Source of the DNA: Owenia fusiformis
Lineage: Eukaryota > Annelida > Polychaeta > Sabellida > Oweniidae
DNA length: 60,000 bases
Direction: 5' to 3'
Assembly: GCA_903813345.2 (NCBI GenBank)
Contig: CAIIXF020000009.1
Span: forward strand, 28,620,740 to 28,680,739
Of this stretch, positions 35,181 to 45,879 are shown piece by piece. The position numbers were made by a program, and so were the translations under genes. Numbering within the stretch: position 1 is the first letter of the stretch; every line of letters begins with the position of its first letter. The notes under the pieces are model-generated. The model did not search any database, was not told the origin of the DNA, and saw only the letters and a program-made list of their open reading frames with translations.

Positions 35181-36359
35181 CTAAAATGAAAATAAAAATA
35201 AAAGTTATAAGTTATAGATTTACATTTTTTGCTGGCTGGAAAATGACTGTTAAATACACCTTGAATGCTTGAAGTGTTACTTTCCTCTCAAAAACGTAAT
35301 GAATATGAAATCCTAAATGTTTTCACTCGTTACCCTCCATTACAACTTGGAAAGTTAAGAGGGACCTATTAGAATGATACTCATTGTCTAAGTATTAACT
35401 TACCCATCACCAAAGAGGCCTAATTGTGTAGACTCAATATCACACGTCATTGTGGGTGGAAGAGTTTTCTCTAGTTCACGGTGGACCAATGTGGCAACTG
35501 TCAAACTCTTGCACTTGTAGAGACCCTCACTAAGTGCCTTCCATTCAATGCTCCTCTATATGGGGTTTTCTCCCTGGAAAATATGGCATTTAGCAACATT
35601 TTAAAGAAGGCATTTTTTACACAAACGAGACAAAATGTCACCACCACATGGCAGATTTTGCAAGTTTCAGTAATTTTGAGACTTCATATCTCACAGCTTT
35701 TAAAGTGTGACTTATAAATCAATCTTACCTCTTTAAGCATGTATTTCAGGTATGCATTCACAATAGATGGTATACTGGTGGCAGTGGCAGTCTCATAGCT
35801 ATCTTCATATACATCAGTATGAGTAACTGGATCTGAAGATGATTGGTTTTTAAGTGGGTCAGCATTGGTGGTGGTTTGTGGAGGATTTTCTCTGGTTCTG
35901 TCATGGACATTTCTGGATGCTGTAGATAGGCATGGCACCACAAACTGTTGAGGAGGATCACGCACGACAGATTTTAATTTGGGAATGAGGTTGTGTCAAA
36001 TCTATCTTGAAATCGTAAGCTTTCACTAAAATTAAAGCCAAATATGAAATATTTGTCTTACCCTTCAAATATGGCATGGAAGTGAAAGAGAGGCTCGTTA
36101 TTCTTGGTGAAGAAGAATCGGTACTCCTCTGAAAAAATTTTCTCGGCCTTCTTCGGTAAAATATTTGAAACGGGTAAAGTAGAGCGTCCTTGTTCACTAT
36201 GGACCGACTGGCTTTTCCACATGAACATTGCATATACAGCATTGCGGCTATGTCTTACATGCCCAGTTTCCTGGACCTTATATAAGTTACCTGTCTTTCC
36301 AGGTTGTCAATCACTCTATATTCACTTATAGTATTATATACATTCACATTCACTTATAC

Positions 36360-37080
36360 AATAATTGTCTCAAGCAAAACTTCTTCCTATACGGTATTCA
36401 ACGCCATCTATCAGATCTGGGATCAAGGCTTTAATTTCCATTGGGAGTGTAGGCCTCCTTGAAATTGAAGTTGAGGGTGTCCAGTAATAGTGGCATTGTT
36501 GTCCTTGAGATGCAAATACCTCCAGATTTCATTGAACCTGTCACGAGACATGAATTCCCCAAAATTGGTTGCCAGTATACGCCTACTCTTGTGCCAATAG
36601 CCAAAATTCCTGATTATCCCTGTAAAATAAATAAATTATAAATAATTAAGTGTAAAATAATTTGCAAGCTTAAATTATTCAGTGTTCAGTTAATTAAAAA
36701 ACACACCTATTTCTAAGTTTCATAATCCCCATGGATAAACATATCCCAAGATAGGTCTGGATTTCTTCTTCAACAAGTGGTAATAAAAATCAACTGTATG
36801 ATGTCATCATTAAACATTAGCTCAAAATAATGTTAAGCAGTTGAATCAACACATCATTAAACCCCATGAAATCATTTTCATTGTCAGAGTCCACTAAATC
36901 ACCCATCAATATTTAATCCAAGATCCAAATTCAAAATTTGCATTTCTTGATTGTCAACATTTCTTAGATTTCCGATGAAATTTTCATCATCCGAATCGTC
37001 GTGATGGGTATGTTCACTCCAACATTCTCGTTCTCTTGAATGACGATGTGCAAGGGCCTTCTCACGTTATGACATGAGTT
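36360..37080 (-). pseudogene. piggyBac-like transposase, N-terminal half with an intron
   Basis: An acidic N-terminal region (HHDDSDDENFIGNLRNVD), then PLVEEEIQTYLGICLSMGIM and KLRNR, an intron at 36620-36706 (donor GTGTGT, acceptor TTTTACAG), then GIIRNFGYWHKSRRILATNF and GEFMSRDRFNEIWRYLHLKD. The E-I-x-T-Y-L-G-x3-S-M-G-I block and the M-S-R-x-R-F-x-E-I-x-R-Y-L-H-x3-N block are hallmarks of the piggyBac transposase family. Catalytic Asp residues further C-terminal are not seen. Frame breaks occur between the acidic part and the E-I block, and after about 36430. No TTAA-flanked TIRs were located around it. Confidence 0.7.
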
Positions 37081-37549
37081 CTATCCCAGTCTCATGCGGG
37101 GTATTTCTACCCATGTGGATTTGGATTGCGTCACAAATAGGCCTACCAAACAGAATCAATGCTGTGGAAACCTTTGTTTCAGGGTCAATTGAATTTCTGT
37201 ACATCAGCAATGCTCACTGAAACTTGTCAATGTCCAGTGATCCTGATACAATTAGCGTGGAGATTGGCGACAGATGAGATCCTGTGTCTGATGCCCCAGG
37301 CCTTCAAGAACATCCGAGTCTTTCCTGATGCAAAATGGGGACCTCTTATTACCACCTTATGAGACCCTTTGCTCTTGATTCAGATCTGAAAGGTCATAGG
37401 CCAATTAGATGGTAGATGGCCATGTTAACGATCACGAGACTTCAGCAAATCTCGCTTACTTCCATTTTGCCCGTGAAATCTTCTCTACATATGCAGTTTT
37501 GCCTGTGAAATCGTCGTGCACACCTTTATATTCTTATACGTAGGCTACC

Positions 37550-37893
37550 GGCTATCACCCATGAACACTTCATCTTGTCTCCCATACTGGTTGGCAGGGT
37601 AAACTGTGTATATACTCTCACATGTATTTCCATATCCACCATACACGTCATGCTTCTATAGGTATCATGGTTGGCAGGGTAAACGGGGACATACTCTCAC
37701 ATGTATATCCATATCCCCCATACACGTCATCCTACTATAGGTACCATGGTTGGTGGGGTAAACGGGGTACACACTGTCCCATGTAGTTACATATCCCCCA
37801 TACATGTCATGCTACTATAGGTACCGTGGTTGGCGGGGTAAACAGGGTACATGTAGTTACATATCCCCTCAGTATACACATTTTGTCTTTACC
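37550..37893. repeat. 79-bp tandem repeat array, left part
   Basis: About four units sharing CTCTCACATGTATTTACATA, CCCCATACATGTCAT, CTACTATAGGTACC and GTGGTTGGCGGGGTAAAC. The same array resumes at 38828 after a hAT-type insertion. Confidence 0.85.
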
Positions 37894-37901
37894 CTACTAT
37901 A

Positions 37902-38827
37902 CAGTGTTTTTTCCTAAGCGTCGGACCATGGGACATCTCCGATGATGTTGACCCAGGACTGACGATTTATTCCAACCAACCAGTCCACAAGACCGTCCAA
38001 GTCCGATGGCTAAGACATGCACCAAAGTCTTACCTCAAACATCAGTCCGATCGTTGAACTTCATTTACTCAAGATTTTACTCATTATCACATCGAAAATC
38101 TTTAAAACAGACAGGATTTTTTGAAATATTTTTTGAGTTTCAGGTCTGCAAACGAGGATAAATTGCGTAGCATAATCTATCAATAACTTCGAAAAACTGT
38201 TTTCTGATTGGTCGAATGAATTGTGGGTAGTGACCATATGGTATTTCGTTCGATGTAAAATTTCTGATTATGGAAGCAAATTAACCGGGAATTCCAACAC
38301 GGGGACTTCATTACTGTCCACTAACTATCAAATAAATATAATTATAACGAGAAATGGGGAAAAAATTATATGGTTTGAAATAGCGAACAATTCATTTTCT
38401 TCCATGTTTATCTGTCATTGAACCAAATAAATGTGCGTTCGATAAAGTTCTGCATATACGGATGACGTGAATTTACGATCGGTCAACTAAAATAGCGAAC
38501 GTTCGCTTTTCTTCCATGTAAATCTGTAATTGAAGCAAAGGAATATGCGTTCGATAAAACACTGCATAAGAAAAAATTTAAAAACAAACAAAACTTAGAC
38601 TTTTCGGTAAGATTTTGTTATTTTAAATCTTTTGAGGCGGAGAAACAACGTTTTCTGAATTCGAAGTAACTTTAATATTTTAAGGACTGGTTGGTTTTCA
38701 CTTGGACCTGTGATGTAGCAGAAGTTACAGGTCTAGATGACTGATGATGCTTAGCCTGGACTGGTTGAAATTTTGATATTGTCAGTCCATTGGTCCTGTG
38801 ATTTATATTTGCTTAGGAAAAACACTG
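37902..38827. mobile_element. hAT-type MITE with perfect 8-bp target duplication
   Basis: The left end CAGTGTTTTTTCCTAAGC and the inverse right end (GCTTAGGAAAAACACTG) form the TIR. CTACTATA is directly repeated at 37894-37901 and 38828-38835, exactly 8 bp. The 926-bp interior has a nearly repeated pair (AATAGCGAACAATTCATTTT at 38382 and a diverged copy at 38491) and no transposase. It interrupts the 79-bp satellite, so it is younger than that array. Confidence 0.9.
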
Positions 38828-39150
38828 CTACTATAGGTACTGTGGTAAGCGGGGTTAAATGGTACATACTCTCACATGTATTTACATATTCCCCATACAT
38901 GTCATCCTACTATAGGTACCTTGGTTGGCGGGGTAAACGAGGTACATACTCTCACATGTATTTACATATTCCCCATACATGTCATCCTACTATAGGTACC
39001 GTGGTTGGCAGGGTAAACGGGGTACATAATCTGACATGTACTTACATATTCCCTATACACTTCATCCTACTGAAGAAACCGTGGTTGGCAGGGTAAACGG
39101 GGTACATACTCTCACATGTATTTACATATTTCCTATACACTTCATTGAGA
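38828..39150. repeat. 79-bp tandem repeat array, right part
   Basis: Four units continue the array broken by the hAT MITE, with GTTGGCGGGGTAAACGAGGT and CACATGTATTTACATATTCC. The array abuts the last recognisable piece of the polymerase pseudogene near 39130. Confidence 0.85.
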
Positions 39151-42100
39151 AATATTTGAATTAATCCATAGGTATACCTGAATGTGTCTGTGAAAAGCAG
39201 CTTGGCATTGGATCCATATTTGGGTATTATGTGACCATAATGCAATTTGTACATCAAGGTCTTGCTCACATCCAATATAGTGAATCCACATTAGATTGGC
39301 CGATTGGGGTACAGTTTTGTCTATCTCAACTCCATTGCAGCCAAGTCATCGGTAAAAATGCTGAATGCATGGAATGATGGTTTACACGCCAACTTCAACA
39401 TTCCTTGTTCTTTGTGGACCAGTTGTATATCACATCGTTTCCTTAAGTTTTCCATCGTTTTGCCAAAGAACTGTAATCAGGAGCAGCATATTATGTCATA
39501 TTTAATTTATGTAAAGTTTGATATTTTTTGTATATTATATGTATATATTTTTGTTTATTATTAAATCAGTACATAATTATTAGTAAAGTCATGGTGTTAT
39601 TGGATTTCTTACCTATTGTTCATGAGCTTAAAGAAGTCCTTCTCGAAGCCATTCTTAGCCAACTTCCTCCTCTCTGTATTTTTAAGTCTACGAGGGTTGA
39701 TCATAAAGTTCTCATAATATCTCTCTAATTTCTTTATTCTTCAATATTTTCCTATGAAATTTTCACAGAATGTGCAGCATGGAATTTTATATTAATCCGA
39801 GGAAAATTGATTTTGCCCCTTTAGTTCATTTTTAACATGTACAGACCACACACATGGTGTAATTTTGTTGATATCTTAGAAATATGTTTGTTTTAGATCA
39901 TGTTTAGTCTGACCAAACGATCTTACAAACTTAACATAACATTTTATCAGTATGAATTTTATTTTTCTGAAGATCTCTGCATCTATTGCATTCTCTTACT
40001 CAGTCATTTCTGATCATTAGCTTTGAGTCTCAGACTCTGGTATTACATCTAATGAAGCATGAAAGCATCCCCTATGGCATCACACAATTTACACAATCAA
40101 TTTATTTAATTGTTAAAGCACTTAACAATATATTCAAGTTAATATTTTAACTTGTTTGGTAATTCATGAGAGTTTATTATATGTGTAAACATGGTTAATT
40201 AAGCTCATTCTCTCAATTATTTTTATTTGCCCCCGCCTTGATTTCCCGTTACTATGGCAACCATTTCTTATTTAATGTTTCTGTTAAACTTAATATTTTT
40301 TGCTGAATTAATAAGACATTCTTTGCCGCACATTCTGTGAAAATTACATTAGAATATATTGAAAAATAAAGAAATTAGAGAGATATTATGAGAACTTTAT
40401 GATCAACCCTCGTATATAGGGTTTTAGCCATCTTGATTGGCTAAAGGTCAGCACTCGATGTGTTTTTGTTACTTTCAAGCCATATGCTTTATATTGCTGC
40501 AAGTTTCTGTAATGCAGAACATACTTCTCTTTGTTTGCTAAATTTGGTATTAGTTTCTTGGTTTTTCCACTTCCCAACAGCAATTCTTTAGCAAGCCCTT
40601 TGCAGAAGGGACATACCATCTCATCATTTATTACCAATAACTCTGGTGCTAATGGGTAGTCGGAATGTGTATCATGAAGTTCCATGGGATACTCCAAATC
40701 AACTTCTAAAATGTAGCCATCTTTAGATTCTTCAGAAATACTTTCAATGTCTAATGCTTTGATTTCTTTATCATCAAGCCATCGAAATCCATGAGTGGGT
40801 AGGGGATTACTCATAGCCCAACCATATAGATTATTAGCATCTAGATATGAAATGCATGATTTTGACATGAGGACAATCCCGGAGCAGTGTAATAGTGTGC
40901 GGTATCTAGTGAATACATATCCATGGAAAGTTTCCTGAAGCTTTCAAATATATATGTAAGCAGGAGGACATCAGTCTTCAGGTACAGATCATGATATTCA
41001 TGAAATGTCTTCATTTTAAATGTACTCCATACATTTTGCGAATGCTTGTAGTCTGCATCACTCAAATTTTCATTTGTCAAATCATTGAAAAGGCGCTCTG
41101 AGAGGGTAAATGGACATTCTTCAACTTCTCAATATTGTCGAACCAAGCGTATATCCTCATTAGTAAATCTCTTTCCTCTGTATTTTTGTATTCCGAAATT
41201 AGATATTTAAATTTTTCTTTCCCTTCTTGGAGAAGGTTATTTGTCAGTTTCTCGAGAGAGGTACTTAAGAACTGGAACGAGTCTATGAAATCAATAGAAC
41301 CCATGGAGAATGAAATGTATCGTTCCATATTCGTTGGAATCACCTTCAGCTTCCCATGCTGATAAAGGCCAATAGACTGCATAATGAGATGGGCATCATA
41401 ATTCTGTAAATAAGAGCAATATTGCTATCTTCATACATAAATTTTTTTTTCTATATCTTATGTAGTAAATATATTAGTACACTTATTCTAGTTGATAATA
41501 CCTGTTTATTTTGATACTATTGCGCGCGGCATACCTTTAAATTGTGGAATACAACTGGGATTTTGCCTCTGAATTGGAAATTGACATTGCAAGCATTGTG
41601 GGCTCCCCCTCTGAATAGACCTATAACACAATTTAAATTAAAATATAAACCCCTTTGAAAATATACATTTAACATTTTAAATTCAATGTATTAGGGTTGT
41701 TTATGTTTTCCTGTAACATGGTCGTGATCCCTCACTCTATCATCACCCAAAGGCATCTGGAAAATGTGACAGTTTACAGACTTGTTGAAGTAATCACAGT
41801 CTCCAGGTTTCATATAAAGTGGTTTTTGTTCGTGTTTGTACCATAGAACAACCCTATCTTGCACCTTTACCATGTGTTGAATGAAAGTATCTGTGACATT
41901 GGCCCCACTATAAACAACTGTTGGTTTGGTAAGGTCTTCGGTAGGTCCAACCACTTTATAGGCAAACCCTGATGGTCTGTGTTGAGTCATTTTTTGAGAA
42001 TGGTAATAACTTGGGTATGGTTTACAGCTCTGGACTTTCTCTGTGGCAGCCTCAAAGTCAGCATAAACTATCTAGGGTACTTTAAGCTGTTTGCTAAAAT

Positions 42101-42655
42101 CTTTATAATAGAGCCATTTGTCCTCCTCTGATGGCATTTCGATTTTCTGTGGACCATACATCTGACAATGTTTCATATGGTTTTGAAGTAAGTCGTTTCG
42201 CATGAAGCCATGTAGACAGTAGTCACAAAAATATTGTCTACCATTATACGCTGTGGTGTAGCTCAACAGATGACTCATGTCCCTAATACAGCAACGGTGC
42301 GACCTTCCCTGATTTGAAATGAGCAGGAGGTTGTCATGTTCGTTTCTTCTCTGTTTAGTGAGATACATAGGAAACACTTCTTTATCATAACCAAATACGT
42401 TGACTCAGATTTGGTTGGTTGTTTCAAAATTCAGTATATCAGTCAATTACTGGATATGTGATACCATCCATGTTGAGTTTGATGGTTAAGTTCTTATATT
42501 TCGAAACTCGCTTTGGATCTTTACGCTGTGGATAGAGGGATGATAGTACAGCCTATAAGAAACATCTTATGTCTTCGTTCTGTACATTGATAATTGTCTT
42601 TTTATTTTGAAGTTTAAAAGGTATTGGTATATAGCTCGAACCCCAGATTTGCTTC
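39130..42655 (-). pseudogene. Polinton/Maverick-type protein-primed DNA polymerase B, degenerate
   Basis: Minus-strand order: SSYIPIPFKLQNKK (42640), IINVQNEDIRCFL with TAG after it, VFPMYLTKQRRNEHDNLLL, the C2H2-like YFCDYCLHGFMRNDLLQNHM, a TAG, IVYADFEAATEKV (Exo I), DDRVRDHDHVTGKH, FSMGSIDFIDSFQFLSTSLE, FHEYHDLYLKTDVLLLTYIF, AHYYTAPGLS, then SYLDANNLYGWAMSNPLPTH (Pol A), NKEKYVLHYRNLQQYKAYGL and LKPYI. It resumes beyond a MITE (39691-40412) with RRKLAKNGFEKDFFKLMNN, FGKTMENLRKRCDIQLVHKE and KLLFTDT. Breaks include a 1-nt loss in a T run near 41085, a deletion between TAPGL and YLDANN, and in-frame stops. The C-terminal DTD motif is altered after FTDT. It is extinct. Confidence 0.85.
39691..40412. 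mobile_element. Mariner-type MITE inserted in the polymerase pseudogene
   Basis: TIRs begin CGAGGGTTGATCATAAAGTT and match for about 87 bp (39691-39777 with 40326-40412), with few mismatches. TA flanks both ends (39689-39690 and 40413-40414). The interior of about 550 bp is non-coding. The polymerase reading frame is found on both sides, LKPYI on one and RRKLAKNGFEKDFF on the other, so the insertion is later than the polymerase and precisely placed. Confidence 0.9.
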
Positions 42656-42769
42656 CATCTTACCATATGAACTTTGAAACTTATGACATAATCAAGGGTC
42701 CACACACTAGTGGTCGGAGGTAATACCGCATTACCGACAACGGCACTAATTTGACCAAATGTCGGCATC

Positions 42770-43031
42770 AAAATCTTCTTACCAGCAATGGACGGCATTC
42801 AGCTGAATTAGATTCCCGTTTTGTAGGAGAAGCAAGATCTCTAATAGTATGATATAGTTTCTTACCAATACAATGTAGGAGGATTGGTACTTCCCTGGCA
42901 TTATCCTTGGGTAATCCATTTGCAGCTAAATACACTTCAAATCTATCTATGTAGTATGTGAAGTCCTCAGACTCTTCATAGCCGTCAAAGTGTGCTAAGA
43001 AGTTTGTGTTAACCACATTGGCTTCGGCCAT
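42770..43031 (-). pseudogene. Gypsy-type gag N-terminus fragment
   Basis: From Met 43031: ANVVNTNFLAHFDGYEESED, FTYYIDRFEVYLAANGLPKD and VPILLHCIGKKLYHTIRDLA. This matches the first conserved helical region of retrotransposon gag proteins (F-x-Y-Y-I-x-R-F-E-x-Y-L, V-P-I-L-L-x2-I-G-x-K). After RDLASPTK the frame degenerates. It lies between the polymerase N-terminus and the C2H2 block; insertion into the polymerase locus is likely. No tRNA primer-binding site or LTR was identified. Confidence 0.6.
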
Positions 43032-43405
43032 ATTTCACACATAGAATACTCACAAGTTGTATAGCTGAAAATATATTTATTTATCCTCCCCAAATAATCT
43101 GCTTCACGGAGCTGTGCGGCCCTGTCAAGCACGTCGAAATTGTTTTTGCACATGGCACAGTTTTGATATCGGGAATTTCCCAAAAAATTTTCCAATTTTA
43201 GTCTTAAATTCCAGCTCCAATATGTACTATTGCATAACTGCTGACTGTCCTGTATATTCTTGGATTCTTACACTATCTTGTCGCCAATTTGTTATATCCT
43301 TAGATAACTAATTATGTGGAAATGAGTAATAAACAATAAAGAATAATTTAAATGTTGTTTCATCTTTTATTTATAACTCAGAACGAGGCTGTACAGTAAC
43401 GCCAT

Positions 43406-43747
43406 CTATGATGACACAATCAGTGGGTTGTGCAAAGCACAATCAAAATACATGACACTGTCCTTAGAGGGTCCACCGCCTGATTGATTAGTATGTGATC
43501 TTGTATGAGTTTCCAGTTTGTCCTTCCTATAAAACTCTTGGTTACACAGATCACAATGAAATTCCTGGGGTTTATGCAGTTTTTCGTGCCTAGTTATATT
43601 TTCCTTTCTGTTGAATACTTTCCCACAGTGACATTGAGATATCTGATGATTAGCATTATGTTCGAAATGTTTGTGTCTTGCCAAACTGGTAGCTTATTTG
43701 TACCGTTTACCACAGTGGCAGCTGTATGTTGAGTGCATGGGGGGCAT
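43406..43747 (-). pseudogene. C2H2 zinc-finger protein, one in-frame stop
   Basis: The frame from the Met at 43747 reads MPPMHSTYSCHCGKRYK, stop (TAA), ATSLARHKHFEHNANH, then QCHCGKVFNRKENITRHEKL and FHCDLCNQEFYRKDKLETHT. That is three C2H2 fingers. The first two use a C-H-C (C-x-C) pair instead of C-x2-C. It sits just upstream of the polymerase remnants on the same strand, where related elements carry zinc fingers N-terminal to the polymerase, so it may be the start of that gene (inference). Confidence 0.6.
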
Positions 43748-43974
43748 ATTTTTTAGGCCTATCTGGAAATATATTAATCATATACATGTAATTGTAAATG
43801 TACTTTTTATTAATATAAATTATCAAATGGTACATTCTCATACCTTGAAATAAATAAACAATAGACGTATTCTTTATTTATTTTTTTTTATTTTTTGTCA
43901 AACTGACCAATCTATGAAATAGAAATTATCAAAAGGTGCATTCCCATTCCTTCAAATAAACCACGAATATATTC

Positions 43975-44169
43975 TTAAAATACAACCGTCGTCCGACACT
44001 TCCCACATGGCAATCGTCTGTTCTCCTCACATGCACCCTGGTTTGTTCTTTTTAAGAAATTTTGAATAACCTTCATCTGCACTGCCACAGATGTCTTGTC
44101 AAAAATCAGATTTAATATCAGGAGGCATTCATTCCCTTTGTGTAATCCCAGGGTTGTATACTTCCTCAG
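43975..44169 (-). CDS. 3' exon of an unrecognised two-exon gene
   Basis: Acceptor ATGACAG, then LRKYTTLGLHKGNECLLILN, LIFDKTSVAVQMKVIQNFLK and EENRRLPCGKCRTTVVF before a stop at 43975-43977. Composition is protein-like, and the CGKC block may bind zinc. It joins in phase to the exon ending at 45332. I do not recognise the family. Confidence 0.45.
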   Translation of the reverse strand: MRKYTTLGLHKGNECLLILNLIFDKTSVAVQMKVIQNFLKRTNQGACEENRRLPCGKCRTTVVF

Positions 44170-44215
44170 CTGTCATAAAGTATCAATGAACTGAGTTAGT
44201 AACATGTATACACGT

Positions 44216-44306
44216 TTTATTACATTTCAATACAAAAGAACGCAACATAATGGTAAGATTATGAGTTGAGTTACAAAATAACACAACACAATGGTAATAT
44301 TATGAG
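44216..44306. repeat. 41-bp tandem repeat, left part
   Basis: Two units of GTTACAAAATAACACAACAC followed by AATGGTAATATTATGAGTT. The array continues at 45151 beyond the TTAA MITE. Confidence 0.8.
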
Positions 44307-44310
44307 TTAA

Positions 44311-45146
44311 AGGCCCCATATAAAGTTTAAACCACTTTGGCTTATATTGTAGTCTTACCCAATGTTATCAAAGTGTGATATGTGAAACTTTTTTTTTCAA
44401 TTTCAAAAAGTGGTTTTTGATAGACTTTTTGTTCCAAAATTTGTGAATTTATTTAAAACCAACTTTTAGAGGTCACTCATATCTTCTAATTAGCCACAAT
44501 TCATACCAATGTATAGCATTCATCCTCCCATGTTTTTTGCCGCAAAAAATTAAGAAAATCGGTTCATAAATAAGCGAGAAATGAACTTATCAGTGCATGA
44601 AAATGGTTCTGAGAAAAATGCATTTCAAAATTTTAGTTCTCATAGAAATCAATGGTACAATGATATCTAAAACATAATTTATTCTTCCTTTTGACCTGGT
44701 TAGACAATCAACATTGTTTTTTTTTTATGAAAGTCTAACATATTTAGAAAAGATTGACATCGAAAAAAAAATTTCAATTTTTTTCAAAAAGTTTTTGGTA
44801 CCTTAGTGACATCACTAATGTTTCAAAATATTTTTGATATGCTAAAACATTGAAGTGGCCCATTAAATATAGCATTTTATTATTGAAATAGTGTGTCCTT
44901 TGTTCAATCTTTGCATTGGTGTTAAAAAGATAATCTTTTTTGAAATGCATTAAGAAATATTTATGATTAAGAAATTTCAACTTTTTTTGAAAAATGGCGG
45001 GAAATTTGAATATTTGAGAAATGAAATGCTCACAACTTTTTTTTCAAAATATTTTTTTTGTTCAGAAATCTCTAAAACCACTTTTTAAGTCCTGACAAAT
45101 AGTAAATGAATGATAAAAAAATATTTTCAAACTTTAGACGGGGACT
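44311..45146. mobile_element. TTAA-flanked MITE (piggyBac/Kolobok-type)
   Basis: The left end AGGCCCCATATAAAGTTTAA and the inverse right end (AGTCCCCGTCTAAAGTTTG) form imperfect TIRs of about 20 bp. TTAA is present at 44307-44310 and 45147-45150. The 836-bp interior is AT-rich, with many T and A runs and no transposase. It splits the 41-bp array, so it inserted after the array formed. Confidence 0.8.
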
Positions 45147-45150
45147 TTAA

Positions 45151-45300
45151 GTTACAAAATAACACAACATAATGGTAATATTACGAGTTAAGTTACAAAA
45201 TAACGCAACATAATGGTAATATTATCAGTAAAATTACAAAATAACACAACATAATGGTAATACTATGAGTTCAGTTACAAAACAACATAACATATATATT
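45151..45300. repeat. 41-bp tandem repeat, right part
   Basis: About three and a half units, including ACACAACATAATGGTAATAT and GAGTTAAGTTACAAAATAAC, continuing the array left of the TTAA MITE. Confidence 0.8.
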
Positions 45301-45331
45301 GGTGATTTATGAATATCATGAGTTCATTTAC

Positions 45332-45470
45332 CATCTCAGGGTGGTCTTTTAGATAACCTAGCGTAATGTCAAGCACACTTAAAGATTCCGAGTGGAACGT
45401 TTCCATTGCTTTCTTGTTCTGCTTCAAGTACACCTTGTATGTACATAAAAAAGTACCATTTCCGGCATTT
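45332..45470 (-). CDS. 5' exon of an unrecognised two-exon gene
   Basis: NAGNGTFLCTYKVYLKQNKK, AMETFHSESLSVLDITLGYL and KDHPEM, then donor GTAAAT. The upstream edge is uncertain; a stop lies two codons before the quoted start. The 1.16-kb intron contains a 41-bp tandem array and a TTAA-flanked MITE. It could be an end piece of the transposon protein at 45.9-47.2 kb, but I see no shared motif. Confidence 0.4.
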
Positions 45471-45879
45471 TGTTAAGACGCTCTATGTTAAAAAGATTAA
45501 CAATATTTAATTCTCTCAGATAAAAAAGGATGATAAAATTTTATTCATAATGGATTTTTATAAGTTAATTAATTCCTGTTTATTTCCATCTCTGAAGTTT
45601 ATCAAACAACATTTGTTTTTCTGAAACAAAAACAAGTCTAATGAAACAACAAAATCAGTTTTAATGAAAAAACGTTCACACACATTCACATAAGTACACA
45701 TTATCTTTTAACAACACAAGCTCTTTTTCATTCCCTTTCAAGCTGATAGATATCAAAACATGCTTCTACTTACATAATGTGATGATTAGATGATTAGGAT
45801 AATGATGTCTATGATTACTTCTGGTGATAAGAGTCCTTGGAGTATAAGATAAGTATGCATAATTGCTTTGGCACTTTAT

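Larger units (their letters stand above)
32576..36290 (-). pseudogene. Multi-exon gene with OTU-like and PHD-like modules (frameshift in OTU exon)
   Basis: Minus-strand exons with consensus AG/GT edges: about 36290-36063 (FFFTKNNEPLFHFHAIFEG); about 35980-35729 (VVRDPPQQFVVPCLSTA); 35555-35404 (VHRELEKTLPPTMTC); 35180-34994 (TSSEDNSCLYRSISQMMYGH, an OTU-like block with Asp and Cys); 34748-34586; 34343-34166 (MLAGWLGRDINVHSTMPGIP); 33914-33681 (CDSCRRWYHMTCAGAKG then FFCGC, PHD-like); 33512-33443 (LVMPAYPKTRLSAYV); 33081-32988 (NTPISYADGLLINVRHICPE); about 32649-32576 (LVLDCVRNLREVSEDFAQF). The OTU exon needs a one-base shift near 35050 to stay open to its donor, and the first junction does not keep frame. 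It may be transposon-encoded. I do not recognise the whole protein. Confidence 0.6.

Noticed and set aside
37145-37440. Plus-strand ORF of 67 codons upstream of the piggyBac remnant
   Set aside because: No motif; probably flanking non-coding sequence of the element.
38773-39096. Plus-strand ORF of 107 codons
   Set aside because: It reads through the 79-bp satellite; its peptide repeats every 26-27 residues.
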